A stretch of DNA of 64,000 nucleotides from Metridium senile (Eukaryota; Cnidaria; Anthozoa; Actiniaria; Metridiidae), in the NCBI GenBank assembly GCA_949775045.1, contig OX459101.1:2658501-2722500 (forward strand), given 5' to 3'. Position 1 is the first letter of the stretch, and each line of letters begins with the position of its first letter. The translations under genes were made by a program, and so were the position numbers. Positions 24,214 through 34,925 of the stretch are shown one piece after another. Below the pieces are notes generated by a model that had not been told where the DNA came from, did no database searches, and was given only the letters and a program-made list of their open reading frames with translations.

Positions 24214-24224
24214 TTTATTTTATT
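24214..24224 (-). terminator. Polyadenylation signal of the acidic-protein gene
   Basis: AATAAAATAAA on the minus strand, about 90 bases after the stop codon at 24310. Confidence 0.6.
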
Positions 24225-24309
24225 GGAGGTATCAAACAAAAACTTAACATTACAAGTATTCCAGTTAGGAACGTCATTAACTAAAAACAATTACAGGTTT
24301 TTGTATCGT

Positions 24310-27300
24310 TTACAATTGTTTAAAGAGAGCATCTAGGTTGGACTCTTCTTTAGGGCTATCTTCCTTGGCTGCCTCCTCCTTTGGCTCATCTTCTTTAGGA
24401 GCCTCCTCTTTTGGCTCGTCTTCTTTGGGAGCCTCCTCCTCTTTTGGCTCATCTTCTTTAGGAGCCTCCTCTTTTGGCTCATCTTCTTTAGGAGCCTCCT
24501 CCTCCTTTGGCTCATCTTCTTTGGGAGCCTCCTCCTCTTTTGGTTCGTCTTCTTTGGGGGCCTCCTCCTTTGGCTCGTCTTCTTTAAGTGCCTCTTCTTT
24601 GGGGGTTTCAGGCTCGTCTTGTTTTTCCTCCTCCTTTGGTGTTTCCTCAGGCTCGTCCTTCTGCTCCTCCTCTGTAGTTTCTTTGGGCTCATCCTCCTTT
24701 TCTTCCTCCTCCTTGGGCTCATCTTCCTTTTCTTCCTCCTCCTTGGGTTCATCCTCCTTTTCTTCTTCCTCCTCAGGCTCGTCCTCTTGTTCTTCCTTCT
24801 CCTCAGGCTCGTCCTGTTTCTCCTCTTCCTCTGGTGTCTCCTCAGTTTCAGTATCTTCATTAGGGGTCTCCATTAATTCAGGCTCATCTTCCTGCTCATC
24901 TTCGTCCTCGTCTTTCTCTCCCTCCTCAGGCTCATCATTCTCTTCCTCAGGAGTAGCAGGAGCCTCGTCGAGTTCTTCAGTATCCTCATCGGGCTTGTCC
25001 TCATCGGGCTTGTCCTCATCTGTAGAAAACAAGCAAACAATTTAGAATATGAGTAATAAATATAACAATTCTAAGAATTACATGGGGCTCAGAGATGTTT
25101 ACAACGTTATATACTACAGTTTGAGTTGTTTCTTTCGCGGCCTCGATAGTTTATGACATTCCTAATTTACTACAGCAAGTGGTAAGAGAGTGGTAATTAA
25201 GACAAGGAATGCATCAACAAACGATAGCTTATGTCACGTAGTTATACAGTTTCCATAAACTATAATCACCGCAGTCCCTAACCATTATTTAAAACTGAAA
25301 ACAAATACAGTGGAGTATTTATTTAAGACATAATTGCCAAGAAAACCTTTCTCAATTTCATCTTAACTCGATTATCTTGTTTATTTGCCTCTTTACATAA
25401 ATAGTTAATTTGTGATAGAGTGCTTACACTATGTCCATGAAATAATATCTAAATAGTTACTAACTAATAGTTTTTATTTAGTGACTATTAGTCACTATCA
25501 CTCAACTGGAACAGCTTTAGTAACAATACACAATGAATAAAGTATTAACTTTCTATGGTTTTGAGTATTTGATTTCCCTTGTGTAATGTTACTAAAGCTG
25601 TTCCAGTTGAGTGATGGTGACTGATAGTCACTAAATAAAAACTGTTAGGTAGGAACTATTTAGATTCTATTTCATGGACATAGTGTATTAAAAAGCACTC
25701 TATCAATACATATTGCGCATAAACCAGTCTTTTTGTTAACTTTCCGTTTCGATGCTTCAATAGTTTTGTTATTCAAGATGATGCAAATTATTAAACGAAG
25801 CATCTTTTCTATTCAATGTACTTGCATGGTTGCTACGCAAAGCCTTACGTCCAAAAGAATCTTTTATTCCACAGCAATTCCGCTTTCACTTACACCTACT
25901 TGCAAGAACGTTGTCATTAACATTTGGACATTTGTAAGTGGATTAGGAATAAATTAAAAGTACAAAAGAAAGAGTTCTGCTTCAATGATCTTCTTTTGTA
26001 CTTTTAATTTATTCCTAATCCACTAAATTACAAATGTTCAAATGTTGTATGACAACGTTCTTGCAAGTAGGTGTATACAATCACGAAACTTCGAGATTCA
26101 TGATTTCTTTTTTTTAGCAAAATGATTGTTTTCGATGTTATTTTGCATTTATTATATTTGTGATTTTTTTTTAAATTATTTTTAAAAATATTTTTATAAA
26201 TATTTATTATATTTGTGATTTATTTAATTTACACCTCTAACTTTAGATATTTTTTTGATTTCTAAAAATGTTTAATTTTTTCACTACGAATGAATTTCAT
26301 ATTCATTCAAAATTGGCGTAGTTCAAGCTTTTGATATTTCAGTAGTTTTAAAACATATTTTATAATAATAATAAAAAAATAAGTTAACCTTTTTCAAATA
26401 AATACTTTTCACATTTTCGATAATGAGAATTTGATTGTAAAATTCAGCGATAAACAATTTGCTTTATACATATTTAAGAAATGATATATATAACAACGAC
26501 GTTTCGATGCTCCCAGAACATCATTATCAAGTCAAAAAATAAATGCTAGAAAATTTGAATATTTACTAATAACGAAATAATGAAAATTGTCTCAATTTGA
26601 GTAATTATTTGTCTTTATTTCACCTTTGATATTTGCGTGTAATTTTGTTTTGAAATACTAAGACTTATTAAGCCTGAATAAGATATTGTCTAAGTGTGTA
26701 GAATTCAGTGAACATTTTTCAAAGCCATTTTAAAGACTGTATTCTTTTCTGCTTGGGTGCATGAGTGATTGTGGCTGCTTCTCACGAAACCTGCTAACCC
26801 TTTTAGCAGGTTAGTTTACATTGCAATATTAATTAAATTACACAAACATGGTAATTTAATCACAACTATAAATAACTAGTATATTGTTTAACTTGAATAT
26901 GTGACTTTCACCTTCTGCTTTCACTATTTTTATTGATCAAAAATTAAGACACTAATATCCGAGGCGTCATTCCTGTGCAATAACCGTGGAAAATTGGTCT
27001 GACTGACCAATCATATGCCGTGTTGTAAAGGGCTTTTTGATTTATGCTGTCGTTGGGTATAATACTGATTTGTATTGCTTTCGGTGTGTTAAATCAACCT
27101 TATAGTTTAAAAACAAGATTAAATTAAAAACTTTGCAGAATGATGCCACAACAGGCATCAATTCAGTCACGAATATACAGGATCCCCCCTTCTACAATAA
27201 ATACCCACTGAAAAGTTTAAGTTCTTTCTGAGAGAGTTTCAGCAGTCATTGCAAGAACTAACGTGTTTTTTCCTGTTTGAAAAGATTCACTTTTAGAAAG

Positions 27301-27921
27301 ACTCGATGCATGTCGAGGAGGGTGTGTTAAAAGTGAAATTCGAACTTTCATTGCTGTTTTAGCGCTTAGCTGAAATAATGCTACTTATTATGAACCTCTA
27401 GTTAAACATGACAACGAATATGTGTTCGAATTGCTTTTAGTTGTTACTAACTGACTGATTAAGGAACTTTACTTCAGCTTATTATGAAATGTCTTCGCCA
27501 TTCTAGCGTTTCACTGAAAGCACGTAATTTTACTGAGCCTTCTAGTGTTGTAAACGTTCTCTATAATTCTCATTCCCCAACTAACCCATATCATTAACTG
27601 TACTAGTACCAGTCCGGACTGACTTTAAAAGTTGTCAATGTATTTTAATCTACCTTGTTCTTCTTCTTCCTTGGGATCAGCTTGCTCTGACTCTTGTTCT
27701 AAGAAGGAAAAACGATTGATATTGTTAAAGCTTGAATACATTATAAAACAATTATAACTCACATTAAATACTAAGTATTTACCTGTAGCCTTGTCCTGTT
27801 CTTGAGGTTGATCTTCCTGTTTCGGGGCTTCTACTTTGGCATCGTTCACCAGCTTTGCCAGAGGCAAGCTATGGGTCAACATGACCATTGAAACAAGGAC
27901 AATAATAGTCAACTTAAACAT
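24310..27921 (-). CDS. Secreted, highly acidic Glu/Pro/Lys repeat protein (3 exons)
   Basis: Exons on the minus strand: 27921-27783, 27698-27654 and 25019-24310, all GT-AG with phase 1 junctions, giving 297 codons. The start at 27921 is the only ATG in the frame that places a signal peptide first: MFKLTIIVLVSMVMLTHS, then LPLAKL. The first mature part is polar (Gln, Glu, Lys), exon 2 adds a 15-residue acidic piece, and exon 3 is nearly pure Glu/Asp/Pro/Lys. It is built from 8-12-residue units such as PKEDEPKEEEA and EEKEDEPKEEE, ending NLDALFKQL. No cysteine, no further membrane segment and no known fold: it should be disordered, strongly negative and extracellular. Such proteins can bind calcium and are seen in mineral or mucus matrices; that role is inference. 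Intron 2 is swollen by repeats. Confidence 0.8.
25414..25704. mobile_element. MITE in intron 2 of the acidic-protein gene
   Basis: Starts GATAGAGTGCTTACACTATG and ends with the complement (CATAGTGTATTAAAAAGCACTCTATC). Arms of about 100 bp include TAGTGACTATTAGTCACT and CTCAACTGGAACAGC blocks. Same family as the copies at 17130-17535 and 31285-31480. Confidence 0.8.
25891..26075. mobile_element. 185-bp hairpin element in intron 2 of the acidic-protein gene
   Basis: TACACCTACTTGCAAGAACG at the left and its complement at the right. Arms of about 80 bp (through GTGGATTAGGAATAAATT) surround a loop of about 20 bases. Confidence 0.82.
26322..27210. repeat. Second copy of the 22466-23152 block, with a 200-bp insertion
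   Basis: From TTCAAGCTTTTGATATTTC to AATAAATACCCACTG it follows the earlier block with few differences, but carries an extra segment at about 26424-26620 (containing GACGTTTCGATGCTCCC) that is absent from the other copy. The two copies flank exon 3 of the acidic-protein gene in the same orientation. Confidence 0.82.
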
Positions 27922-27995
27922 GGTAAATTTCAAACACACTTCAACGAAAATACAATCAAAATAAGAAGACTGTGAGCTCGGATTGGAGTGTCGTG

Positions 27996-28002
27996 TATAA
28001 AA
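27996..28002 (-). promoter_or_regulatory. TATA box of the acidic-protein gene
   Basis: TTTTATA on the minus strand about 75 bases upstream of the ATG at 27921, a normal distance for a short 5' untranslated region. Confidence 0.6.
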
Positions 28003-28049
28003 TGACGTGTTTCATAAATGGCCTTTGCTATACCCACTACTTAATATCT

Positions 28050-28330
28050 GAATAATCTGACGTCATTGAAGATGAACCAATCAGAATGCTACAAACTGTC
28101 ATGCGATATCATGCGCAATTTACATAGTCTAATGTCATTGAAGATGAACCAATAAATTTTCTACAAACTGTAGGGCGATATAATGCGCAATTTACATAAT
28201 CTGACGTCATCGAGGATTAACCAATAAGAATGCTACTAATTTCAGGTCGATATTTTGCCGCTGTTATTCCATCTCTTGAAATGTAATTGTAATATTGACC
28301 AATCACAATGCTACTAATCTCGCTTATAAG
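28050..28330. promoter_or_regulatory. Upstream repeats with CRE-like and CCAAT motifs
   Basis: Three units of roughly 72-75 bp, plus part of a fourth, lie 50-330 bp upstream of the TATA box. Each starts with a CTGACGTCATTGAAGATG-like block (full TGACGTCA palindrome at 28058 and 28202, altered TAATGTCA in the middle unit) followed by AACCAAT and CATGCGATAT or similar. Repeated CRE/ATF and CCAAT elements upstream of a TATA box suggest a proximal enhancer. Function is inferred. Confidence 0.45.
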
Positions 28331-29091
28331 TCACGTGTTTTTATTCTGTTTATAGAAAACTCCTTGTGGTCAATTAATTCAAATTTCAAAAAAATTATCA
28401 ATATATTTAATATCGCAATGTTGCTTCAATTAATGATACAGCCTCACAAGGTGACTCAGCCATGGTGTATTATAGACTGATTAAAACAATAAAATTAGAG
28501 ATGAACATTTACTTATCAGTATTAATTCAATATTATTAAATTCCACGATGTTATAATGAAACGATATTAAAATGAAACCGGAATTTCCAGCTTAACAGGC
28601 TTGACAGGTTATTAGTATTCTTTCTGGGTTGTGTCCATATGGCATTAATAGGTGCTTTAATTATGAAAAAAACAAAACATTTTTTATTAAAATTGTTAAC
28701 GTTGTTGCTTATTTAGAAACTTTTAATTTTAAATTGAAATGAAAAGATATACGATGAATCTCATTCTCACAATATAAACTGACTGTGGCCCAAATAGGCA
28801 AATCAATTGAGGAAAAATACAAATTTTAACTAATGAACCGTTCATGCAAGTGTTTCAACTACTTGAAATGACCGAGAATGTTGAAATGACAGGAAATGTA
28901 AAGAACATTTTTAATCACTGAAACTAATGTTGCACGATACAAAATACAGCGTATGAAATAATAAAAGTGTTACTCACTGGCTTTTCAGAGTAAATTTATG
29001 TCAGCTTATACAACGTATTAAAGATAGCGTTATATGTACTGTCGTTTCTAACGTTAAACTAGCTTAGTCTGAGCAAACAGATGGTAATTTG
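28331..29091. other. Non-coding stretch, nothing recognised
   Basis: AT-rich sequence between the acidic-protein promoter and the next inverted-repeat element. No supported feature. Confidence 0.5.
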
Positions 29092-30611
29092 AATGGAAAC
29101 TAGCGAGTAAACTAGTATAGGCTGTGTCGGTGTTTGATATAAATGATAGGTAATATAATGAAATCTGTAACACCGTAAAAAATAGAAATGGAAACTTGCG
29201 AGTAAACTAGTATAGGCTGCGTCGGTGTTTGATATAAACGATAGGTAATATAATGAAATTTGTAACACGTATACCATAAAAATATAGAAATAGAAACTAG
29301 CGAGTAAACTAGTATAGGCTGCGTCGGTGTTTGATATAAACGATAGGTAATAGAATGAAATCTGTAACACCGTAAAAAATGTTGTTTAACTTAACTGAAA
29401 TGGAAACTAGCGAGTAAACTAGTAAAGGCTGCGTCGGTGTTTGATATAAACGATAGGTAATATAAGGAATTTTGGAACACCGTAAAAAATGTTGACTTAA
29501 CTTAACTGAAATGGAAAATAGCGAGTAAACTAGTATAGGCTGCGTCGATGTTTGATATAAATGATAGGTAATAGAATGAAATCTGTAACACCGTAAAAAA
29601 TGTTGTTTAACTTAACTGAAATGGAAACTAGCGAGTAAACTAGTATAGGCTGCGTCGGTGTTTGATATAAACGATAGGTAATAGAATGAAATCTGTAACA
29701 CCGTAAAAAATGTTGTTTAACTTAACTGAAATGGAAACTAGCGAGTAAACTAGTAAAGGCTGCGTCGATGTTTGATATAAATGATAGGTAATATAATGAA
29801 ATTTGTAACGCCGTAAAAAATGTTGACTTAACTTAACTGAAATGAAAACTAGCGAGTAAACTAGTATAGGCTACGTCGATGTTTGATATAAATGATAGGT
29901 AATAGAATGAAATTTGTAACACGTACTATAAAAATATAGAAATAGAAACTAGCGAGTAAACTAGTGTAGGCTACGTCGGTGTTTGATATAAACGATAGGT
30001 AATAGAATGAAATAAAAAATTGTCACTTAACTTTAATGACGTTTCGAGCTTTAGCCCTTCGTCGGAGTAAAATAGTAATTTGTACAACCTACGTTTAGGA
30101 TATTGATCCTTCGTCAGAGTATGAGATACTAATTAAGAAAGGTTTCTCAGTTTTCCACCCTTTAAATCAACCTAAGATATAACGACCGAATCATCAGTAA
30201 GTAGCACTCAGTATTAAAGTAACAGCTTTTGATACTTTTCGACAAAATAATGAATAAGGTATCGATTTAAAAAAGATAATATGTTGCAGAGGCTTTATTA
30301 TGCAATTATCATTGCGCAAACAACTTCAGTAATTACGATTCTGATTTAACATCAATCAAATACAGATTACTCTTCAGTAGAAAACAATCAACTGAAACGG
30401 AAACATCTTAACATATCTAAATTACTGGTATTAGATCAAGAGTTAATGTAATATTGCATTTACTCCGACGAAGGGCTAAAGCTCGAAACGTCAGTAAAGT
30501 TAAGTCAACATTTTTTACGGTGTTGCAAATTTCATTCTATTACCTATCATTTATCAATGATAGGTACAAACACCGACGCAGCCTATACTAGTTTACTCGC
30601 TAGTTTCCATT
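29092..30611. mobile_element. Inverted-repeat element whose left terminus is amplified nine times
   Basis: The terminal motif AATGGAAACTAGCGAGTAAA is present nine times in direct orientation between 29092 and about 30010 (period roughly 92-113 bp) and once inverted at the right end (30480-30611). The inner stem TGACGTTTCGAGCTTTAGCC at about 30040 pairs with the complement at about 30470. The middle (30080-30450) is unrelated AT-rich sequence without a gene. Members or single ends of the family lie at 15815-16060, 34838-34925 and 38925-38995. Confidence 0.82.
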
Positions 30612-31284
30612 AATATTGCTTTTGATATATATGTTGGTCTGATCTGCGGTTATCGAATTGTGTATTGTGTATTATGTATGCTTAATATTCCGCGACCGAT
30701 CATAATCATACACAATTATAGGTTTTGAGTATGTATATCTCTTATAGTAACCGTTTCCGTCAAAATTGCTTTTTAATAAGTCTTTGCAGGTGCTTTGCTA
30801 ATAATAGTTGACCATTTTAGCAGGTGTTCTATTGATAAACAAATTATAAACTGGTTTAGTTATTATGATTTCTTAAAAAAGATTTTTGCATATGTCGGTT
30901 AAATAAACATAAGTATTTCAACAAGTATTTTCTTGAAATTACAAGTCATAGAGTGAATTAAATGCTGAGAAGTGGGTTTTATTCTGTAATTAGAATTCAA
31001 ATGAGTATGAATGTATTTTTAATCGAGCACTGCGTGCATCAGTGAATTTTACGACTATTTACTAAGATATAGTTATAATACAACTACGACCTTGGCATGC
31101 AATCTTAAATGTTAAACTATATTGGTATTTTATTGTAACTAGATCAAGGCAAAGCTGTTTTAAGATCCCTCGCGACAGTTGTTTGACCGTTTTATATTCA
31201 TATATTCACTCTGTAATATATTTTTCTGTCTTGAAAATGACGCTTACTTGATGCGTCCAAACGTCGACTCTCGCTTATATCAAA
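30612..31284. other. Non-coding stretch, nothing recognised
   Basis: AT-rich, no supported open frame or repeat. Confidence 0.5.
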
Positions 31285-31480
31285 TAAAAACAAAATAGTT
31301 ACTAACTAATAGTTTCTTTTTAGTGACTATTTAATCACTTTCACTCAACCAGAAGCATCAAATACAAAAGGAAACAATACCTCATTACAACTTTACTTGT
31401 CTTTGATAGTGACTAATAGTCACTAAATAAGAACTATTACACACAGGAGCAATTTGACTTTATTGCATGGATATAGTGTC
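31285..31480. mobile_element. MITE copy of the TAGTCACTAAATAA family
   Basis: Shares AATAGTTACTAACTAATAG, TTTAGTGACTATT and the inverted TAGTCACTAAATAAGAACTA with the element at 25414-25704, and ends in GGATATAGTG. Confidence 0.65.
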
Positions 31481-31779
31481 AGCACTGTAGGTCTTATTTT
31501 ATTGTACCTATTATATTATTCCTAAATTATTATTAGTGTACTTTTCGATATGTTTTTTTTATCGTTTGAATAAAGACTTATCATTAGTAGTATAGGTGAG
31601 AAATTTTAATTGGAAATTTCTAGAAAACACCAATAATAAAAATGATGAAAAATTGTAGCTTTGTCAGTTTCAAGTAACAAAATAATAATTTGGTTATAAA
31701 ATGTATAATATTATTATCATCATCACTTTTTCAAAATATATTTGTGAGGTATATATAACACTGATCTTTTTTTTTCCTT

Positions 31780-32105
31780 TTTTGATTGTGCAAGAACTCA
31801 TCACTTGCTACACAAATCTCCGATCATCCTCACATTCGCTTCTAACCTCTAAATCCATACTTGCTAAATCTTATGGTCAACGATCCTTCAAAGTTGCAGC
31901 TCCTTCACTCTGGAACTCCTTAGATATACTTCAAGTAGAGATATTTCAAACTTTATCACTTTTTAAATCAAAGCTGAAAACATACTTGTTCAGATAAGCC
32001 TTTAATTTCCGACTTAATTAAATTGCAATTTTGGATTTTTATGTTATTTCCAGTGCTTAGAACAGACTTGAAAAAGCGCTTTATAAGCAAATTATTATTA
32101 TCATT
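31780..32105 (+). mobile_element. LINE remnant: reverse-transcriptase C-terminus and 3' tail
   Basis: An open frame ending at 31997 encodes the last ~70 residues of a non-LTR retrotransposon protein, with the YGQRSFKVAAPSLWNSL and LKTYLF motifs. It is followed by a 3' region containing AAAAGCGCTTTATAAGC and an (ATT)n tail near 32085-32115. Heavily 5'-truncated. Confidence 0.8.
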
Positions 32106-32444
32106 ATTATTATAATTATCACTTATTCACCGCTTGCCGTTTTTCGTTTGTAAATTAGATTTCTGAAATTAAATAGTTGCAATTTTTTCTTCATTTTTGG
32201 CAAGAAAAATCATCTCAAAAAAATGACCGTCTTAAAAAACTGTTAATTTTTATTTACAATTTATATACAAATCTACAAGGGAAATCCATAAATATATTCA
32301 AAAATATGTTTTTTTTTACGGCAACATGAGTCCGTCAATAATATAACAATGAAAGTGAAATGTGGACTTAGCCATGCAAGGTCCATGTCTAAGCCGCTAA
32401 GTGTTTTTATAAGAAACAAAAGATGCACTGCTCTATTTTGGTCG

Positions 32445-32640
32445 AGAGTAAATAATAATAATAATGGCTATAGTTCTTATATAGCGCATTTCCAGAACTG
32501 CTCGATGCGCTTTAATACTCAACGTCTTCGAGTTGAAGTAAAATCATCATTATCTGAGTCATGGTGGAGTGGTGGCTCTGTGTGATTGGGGAGAAGTAAA
32601 AAGGAGGGGGGGGGGGGGGGGGATTTAATAGGGGAGGAAA
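32445..32640 (-). mobile_element. LINE 3' tail fragment and poly-G tract
   Basis: (AAT)n at 32448-32463 followed by TATATAGCGCATTTCCAG and GATGCGCTTTAATAC is the complement of a typical 3' end, matching the arrangement at 10536-10600. A run of about 18 G follows at roughly 32607-32622. Confidence 0.6.
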
Positions 32641-32899
32641 GGAGTCTTCTTTCTTCCTATCTCCCTTCCATCGTTCCTTTTTTATTAAGTTGGGCTTCCT
32701 GTCTCGAATGACCGAGAGGGACTAACAAACTCAGTCCCTTGCTCGATCGTCTCACTCTGTCGCGTTGACTGAGGAAGAGTCTATTGTTTTAGTGGCTAAG
32801 TCTCCCTCGGTCCGTAGGCTACAAAGGGCTCCCATAAGTTTAAAAGAAGAAAGACGAGGCTCAACCAACATCAGCCAACATCCGGGTCCTATTTTAAAA

Positions 32900-33065
32900 A
32901 TCGCCGTAATTTTAGGCGATATTAGGCGAATTTAATTAGCAAAAAGCTCCAAAAATCTAAGGCGATCTTAAGCGATGTTAGGCGAATTTAGCAAAAAGTC
33001 CTAAAATCTAAGGCGATCTTAGGCGATCTTAGGCTATATTAGGCGATTTTGAGCGATCGATTTTG
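32900..33065. repeat. AGGCGATNTTA minisatellite
   Basis: About a dozen degenerate copies of an 11-12-bp motif (AGGCGATCTTA, AGGCGATATTA, AGGCGAATTTA), with a longer ~60-bp period seen as the repeated CCAAAAATCTAAGGCGATCTTA block. Confidence 0.8.
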
Positions 33066-33139
33066 GGCTATCTAATGACCCAGCGTAGGCCTAGCGATAT
33101 CATTTGTAGTTGAGGTACGATCGTGCGGGGTACTGAAGT

Positions 33140-33340
33140 CTTGAATGTCTTGAAAAAGACTGATGGTGTTGAAACGGAAAGTTTCTTTACTTTGAAGATG
33201 AGTTTCCACTCAGGTTGTCGAAACGACATCAACACCATCAGTCTTTCTCAAGACTACACCACCCCGGACGATCATGCCTCATCTACATCGATAGGGATCA
33301 GACCGTTCACTCCGATATCATTTATTTGTTTGACTTCTTT
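33140..33340. mobile_element. Dispersed repeat with GACTGATGGTGTTGA inverted arms
   Basis: GACTGATGGTGTTGA pairs with TCAACACCATCAGTC. The core TTTGAAGATGA...CAGGTTGTCGAAACG and the tail CACCCCGGACGATCATGCC recur at 35600-35740 and, with a different outer stem, at 41127-41340. Non-coding mobile family. Confidence 0.72.
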
Positions 33341-33377
33341 CGTTTCACGGTGTTCATGCTTATCTCCCTCGTCAGTC

Positions 33378-33644
33378 TAGCCTGCGTAGCAAGCGTTTCT
33401 TTCAAATTTGGAGGGAACAGGAGAAAGTTGTTTTTGGTTGTTTTGGGATAGCTGTGTTACCGATATGGCCGCGGGAAACCTAAGTCGAGTACAAAAAATA
33501 AAGTTGAACTTCCCCCTCCCCCACCTTCGTTATTTTGCTCTCGTCTTAGGTTTCGCGCGGCCATATCGGTAACACAGCTATCCCATAACAACCCAAAACA
33601 ACTTTTTCCCGTTCCCCCAAAAGAAACGCTTGCTACACAAGCTA
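33378..33644. mobile_element. 267-bp inverted-repeat element with 9-bp target duplication
   Basis: Ends TAGCCTGCGTAGCAAGCGTT and its near-complement, with arms of about 105 bp including GATAGCTGTGTTACCGATAT. TCGTCAGTC lies directly on both sides (33369-33377 and 33645-33653). A 9-bp duplication fits the Mutator superfamily. Confidence 0.85.
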
Positions 33645-33653
33645 TCGTCAGTC

Positions 33654-34227
33654 ATCATCATCGATTTCCCCACTTTTATTACTTGAATGTATCAAGGATA
33701 TTTTTAATCAGTTCTGTCTGACATCATACTTAGATGTTTTTTTATTTAATTCATCTCCTCATTATATAAATACAGTTTTTGTATAGAATATAGTATGAAA
33801 GATAACATAAAAGATGGAGATCTGGCATGGGCAAAAATATGCCCCGTTCTCATGCAAGTATTAAAGTATATTATATACATATGGAAAATACAAAAATATT
33901 ATATCGAATGAAACAACAATATAGGTTAGCCTACTCCTTTCTTTTTTTTCATTGGGCTTCCTGTCTCGAGTGACCGGGAGGGACTGAGGCGGGGACCAAT
34001 TCCTCCTCGGTCAAATGACAAAGGGATCCTATGAGAGGAAAAGGAAAGGTTGCAGCTAGTGCGTGCGGAGGAGGCTATAACAAGTATATAAACATAGAGT
34101 TTATGTGATTATCATATAGATTTTGGTGTATTTATAAATATAAAAAAAGACGTTCAGTCAAAAATATCTAGATAAACTGATTCACTAAAGATAGCCTATT
34201 CATGTTATACAGTACGATCAAGTTAGT
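33654..34227. other. Non-coding stretch
   Basis: Contains a second copy (33950-34010) of the GGGCTTCCTGTCTCGARTGACC block seen at 32690-32720. Nothing else recognised. Confidence 0.5.
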
Positions 34228-34500
34228 GTTGCATGTGCTAGATAACTTCAGTTCTCCTAATATAATTTGATGGGCGTCAACTTCCGACAAATATTCCAAC
34301 CTCTTGTACCCGTCAGAAAAACCGAAAATTCCGGTTGAAAACTGACAAATAGTACGATCGGAAATTTCCGGAAATCTCAACTTTGCGACTGAGGTATTCC
34401 ACTTTTTCCATTCTTTTAACGTCTCTAAAGGTTCGTCTACAATTCCTCCCGGCCAGTTTACCTGATCAAAAAACCGTTTATCATTCTCCTGTGATCCGTT
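34228..34500 (-). pseudogene. Retroelement-like coding remnant, possibly BEL/Pao
   Basis: About 90 codons on the minus strand with good coding character: a DEPLETLKEWKKWNTSVAKL stretch followed by aromatic and charged residues. The pattern of acidic-Pro-Leu, then Trp-x-x-Trp and a Leu-rich end, resembles the region between reverse transcriptase and integrase in Pao-type polyproteins, but no catalytic motif is present. The N-terminal end is cut by a hairpin element at about 34500. Assignment is tentative; it could be a fragment of an unrelated gene. Confidence 0.35.
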
Positions 34501-34745
34501 AAGCCTAGTTTTCACTAGCGACGCAAGCACAAGCTCAAACACAAGCGCAAGCGCAAGAGACCTTATTTCGTCGTGAAAACCGTTTCACGCAGTGATAACG
34601 CAAGCGCAAGATATCAAAAATGTTCCTTTTTTCTTGCGTTTGCGGTTGTGTGTTTGCGCTTGCGCTTATTCACGTCTCGTTTTCATATGCTTGTGCTTGC
34701 GCTTTCGTTTGCGCTTGCGTTGCGTCGCTAGTGAAAACCAGGCTT
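34500..34745. mobile_element. Hairpin element rich in GCGCAAGCGCAAG
   Basis: Ends AAGCCTAGTTTTCACTAGCG and its complement, then arms made of repeated CGCAAGCGCAAGC / GCTTGCGCTTGCG steps. The arms are themselves a degenerate 6-bp repeat (GCAAGC). Confidence 0.8.
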
Positions 34746-34837
34746 TACTTATTAATTTAACAATAGCAATTAATATAACAAAAAGGACAGAAATCGAAAT
34801 CTCATTACAAAGAAGTGCTAAAGCTCAGTAGTAAGTA

Positions 34838-34925
34838 CGTCAGTAAAGTTAAGTCAACATTTTTTACGGTGTTACAAATTTCATTATATTACCTATCGTT
34901 TATATCAAACACCGACGTAGCCTAT
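34838..34925. mobile_element. Single end of the CTAGCGAGTAAACTAG element
   Basis: TCAGTAAAGTTAAGTCAAC through CACCGACGTAGCCTATC matches one terminus of the 29092-30611 element, without its partner. Confidence 0.65.

Noticed and set aside
24333..25045. Arg/Lys-rich minus frame and Ser-rich plus frame across the acidic-protein exon
   Set aside because: Shadows of the same repeat in other frames; only the Glu-rich frame joins upstream exons with a signal peptide.
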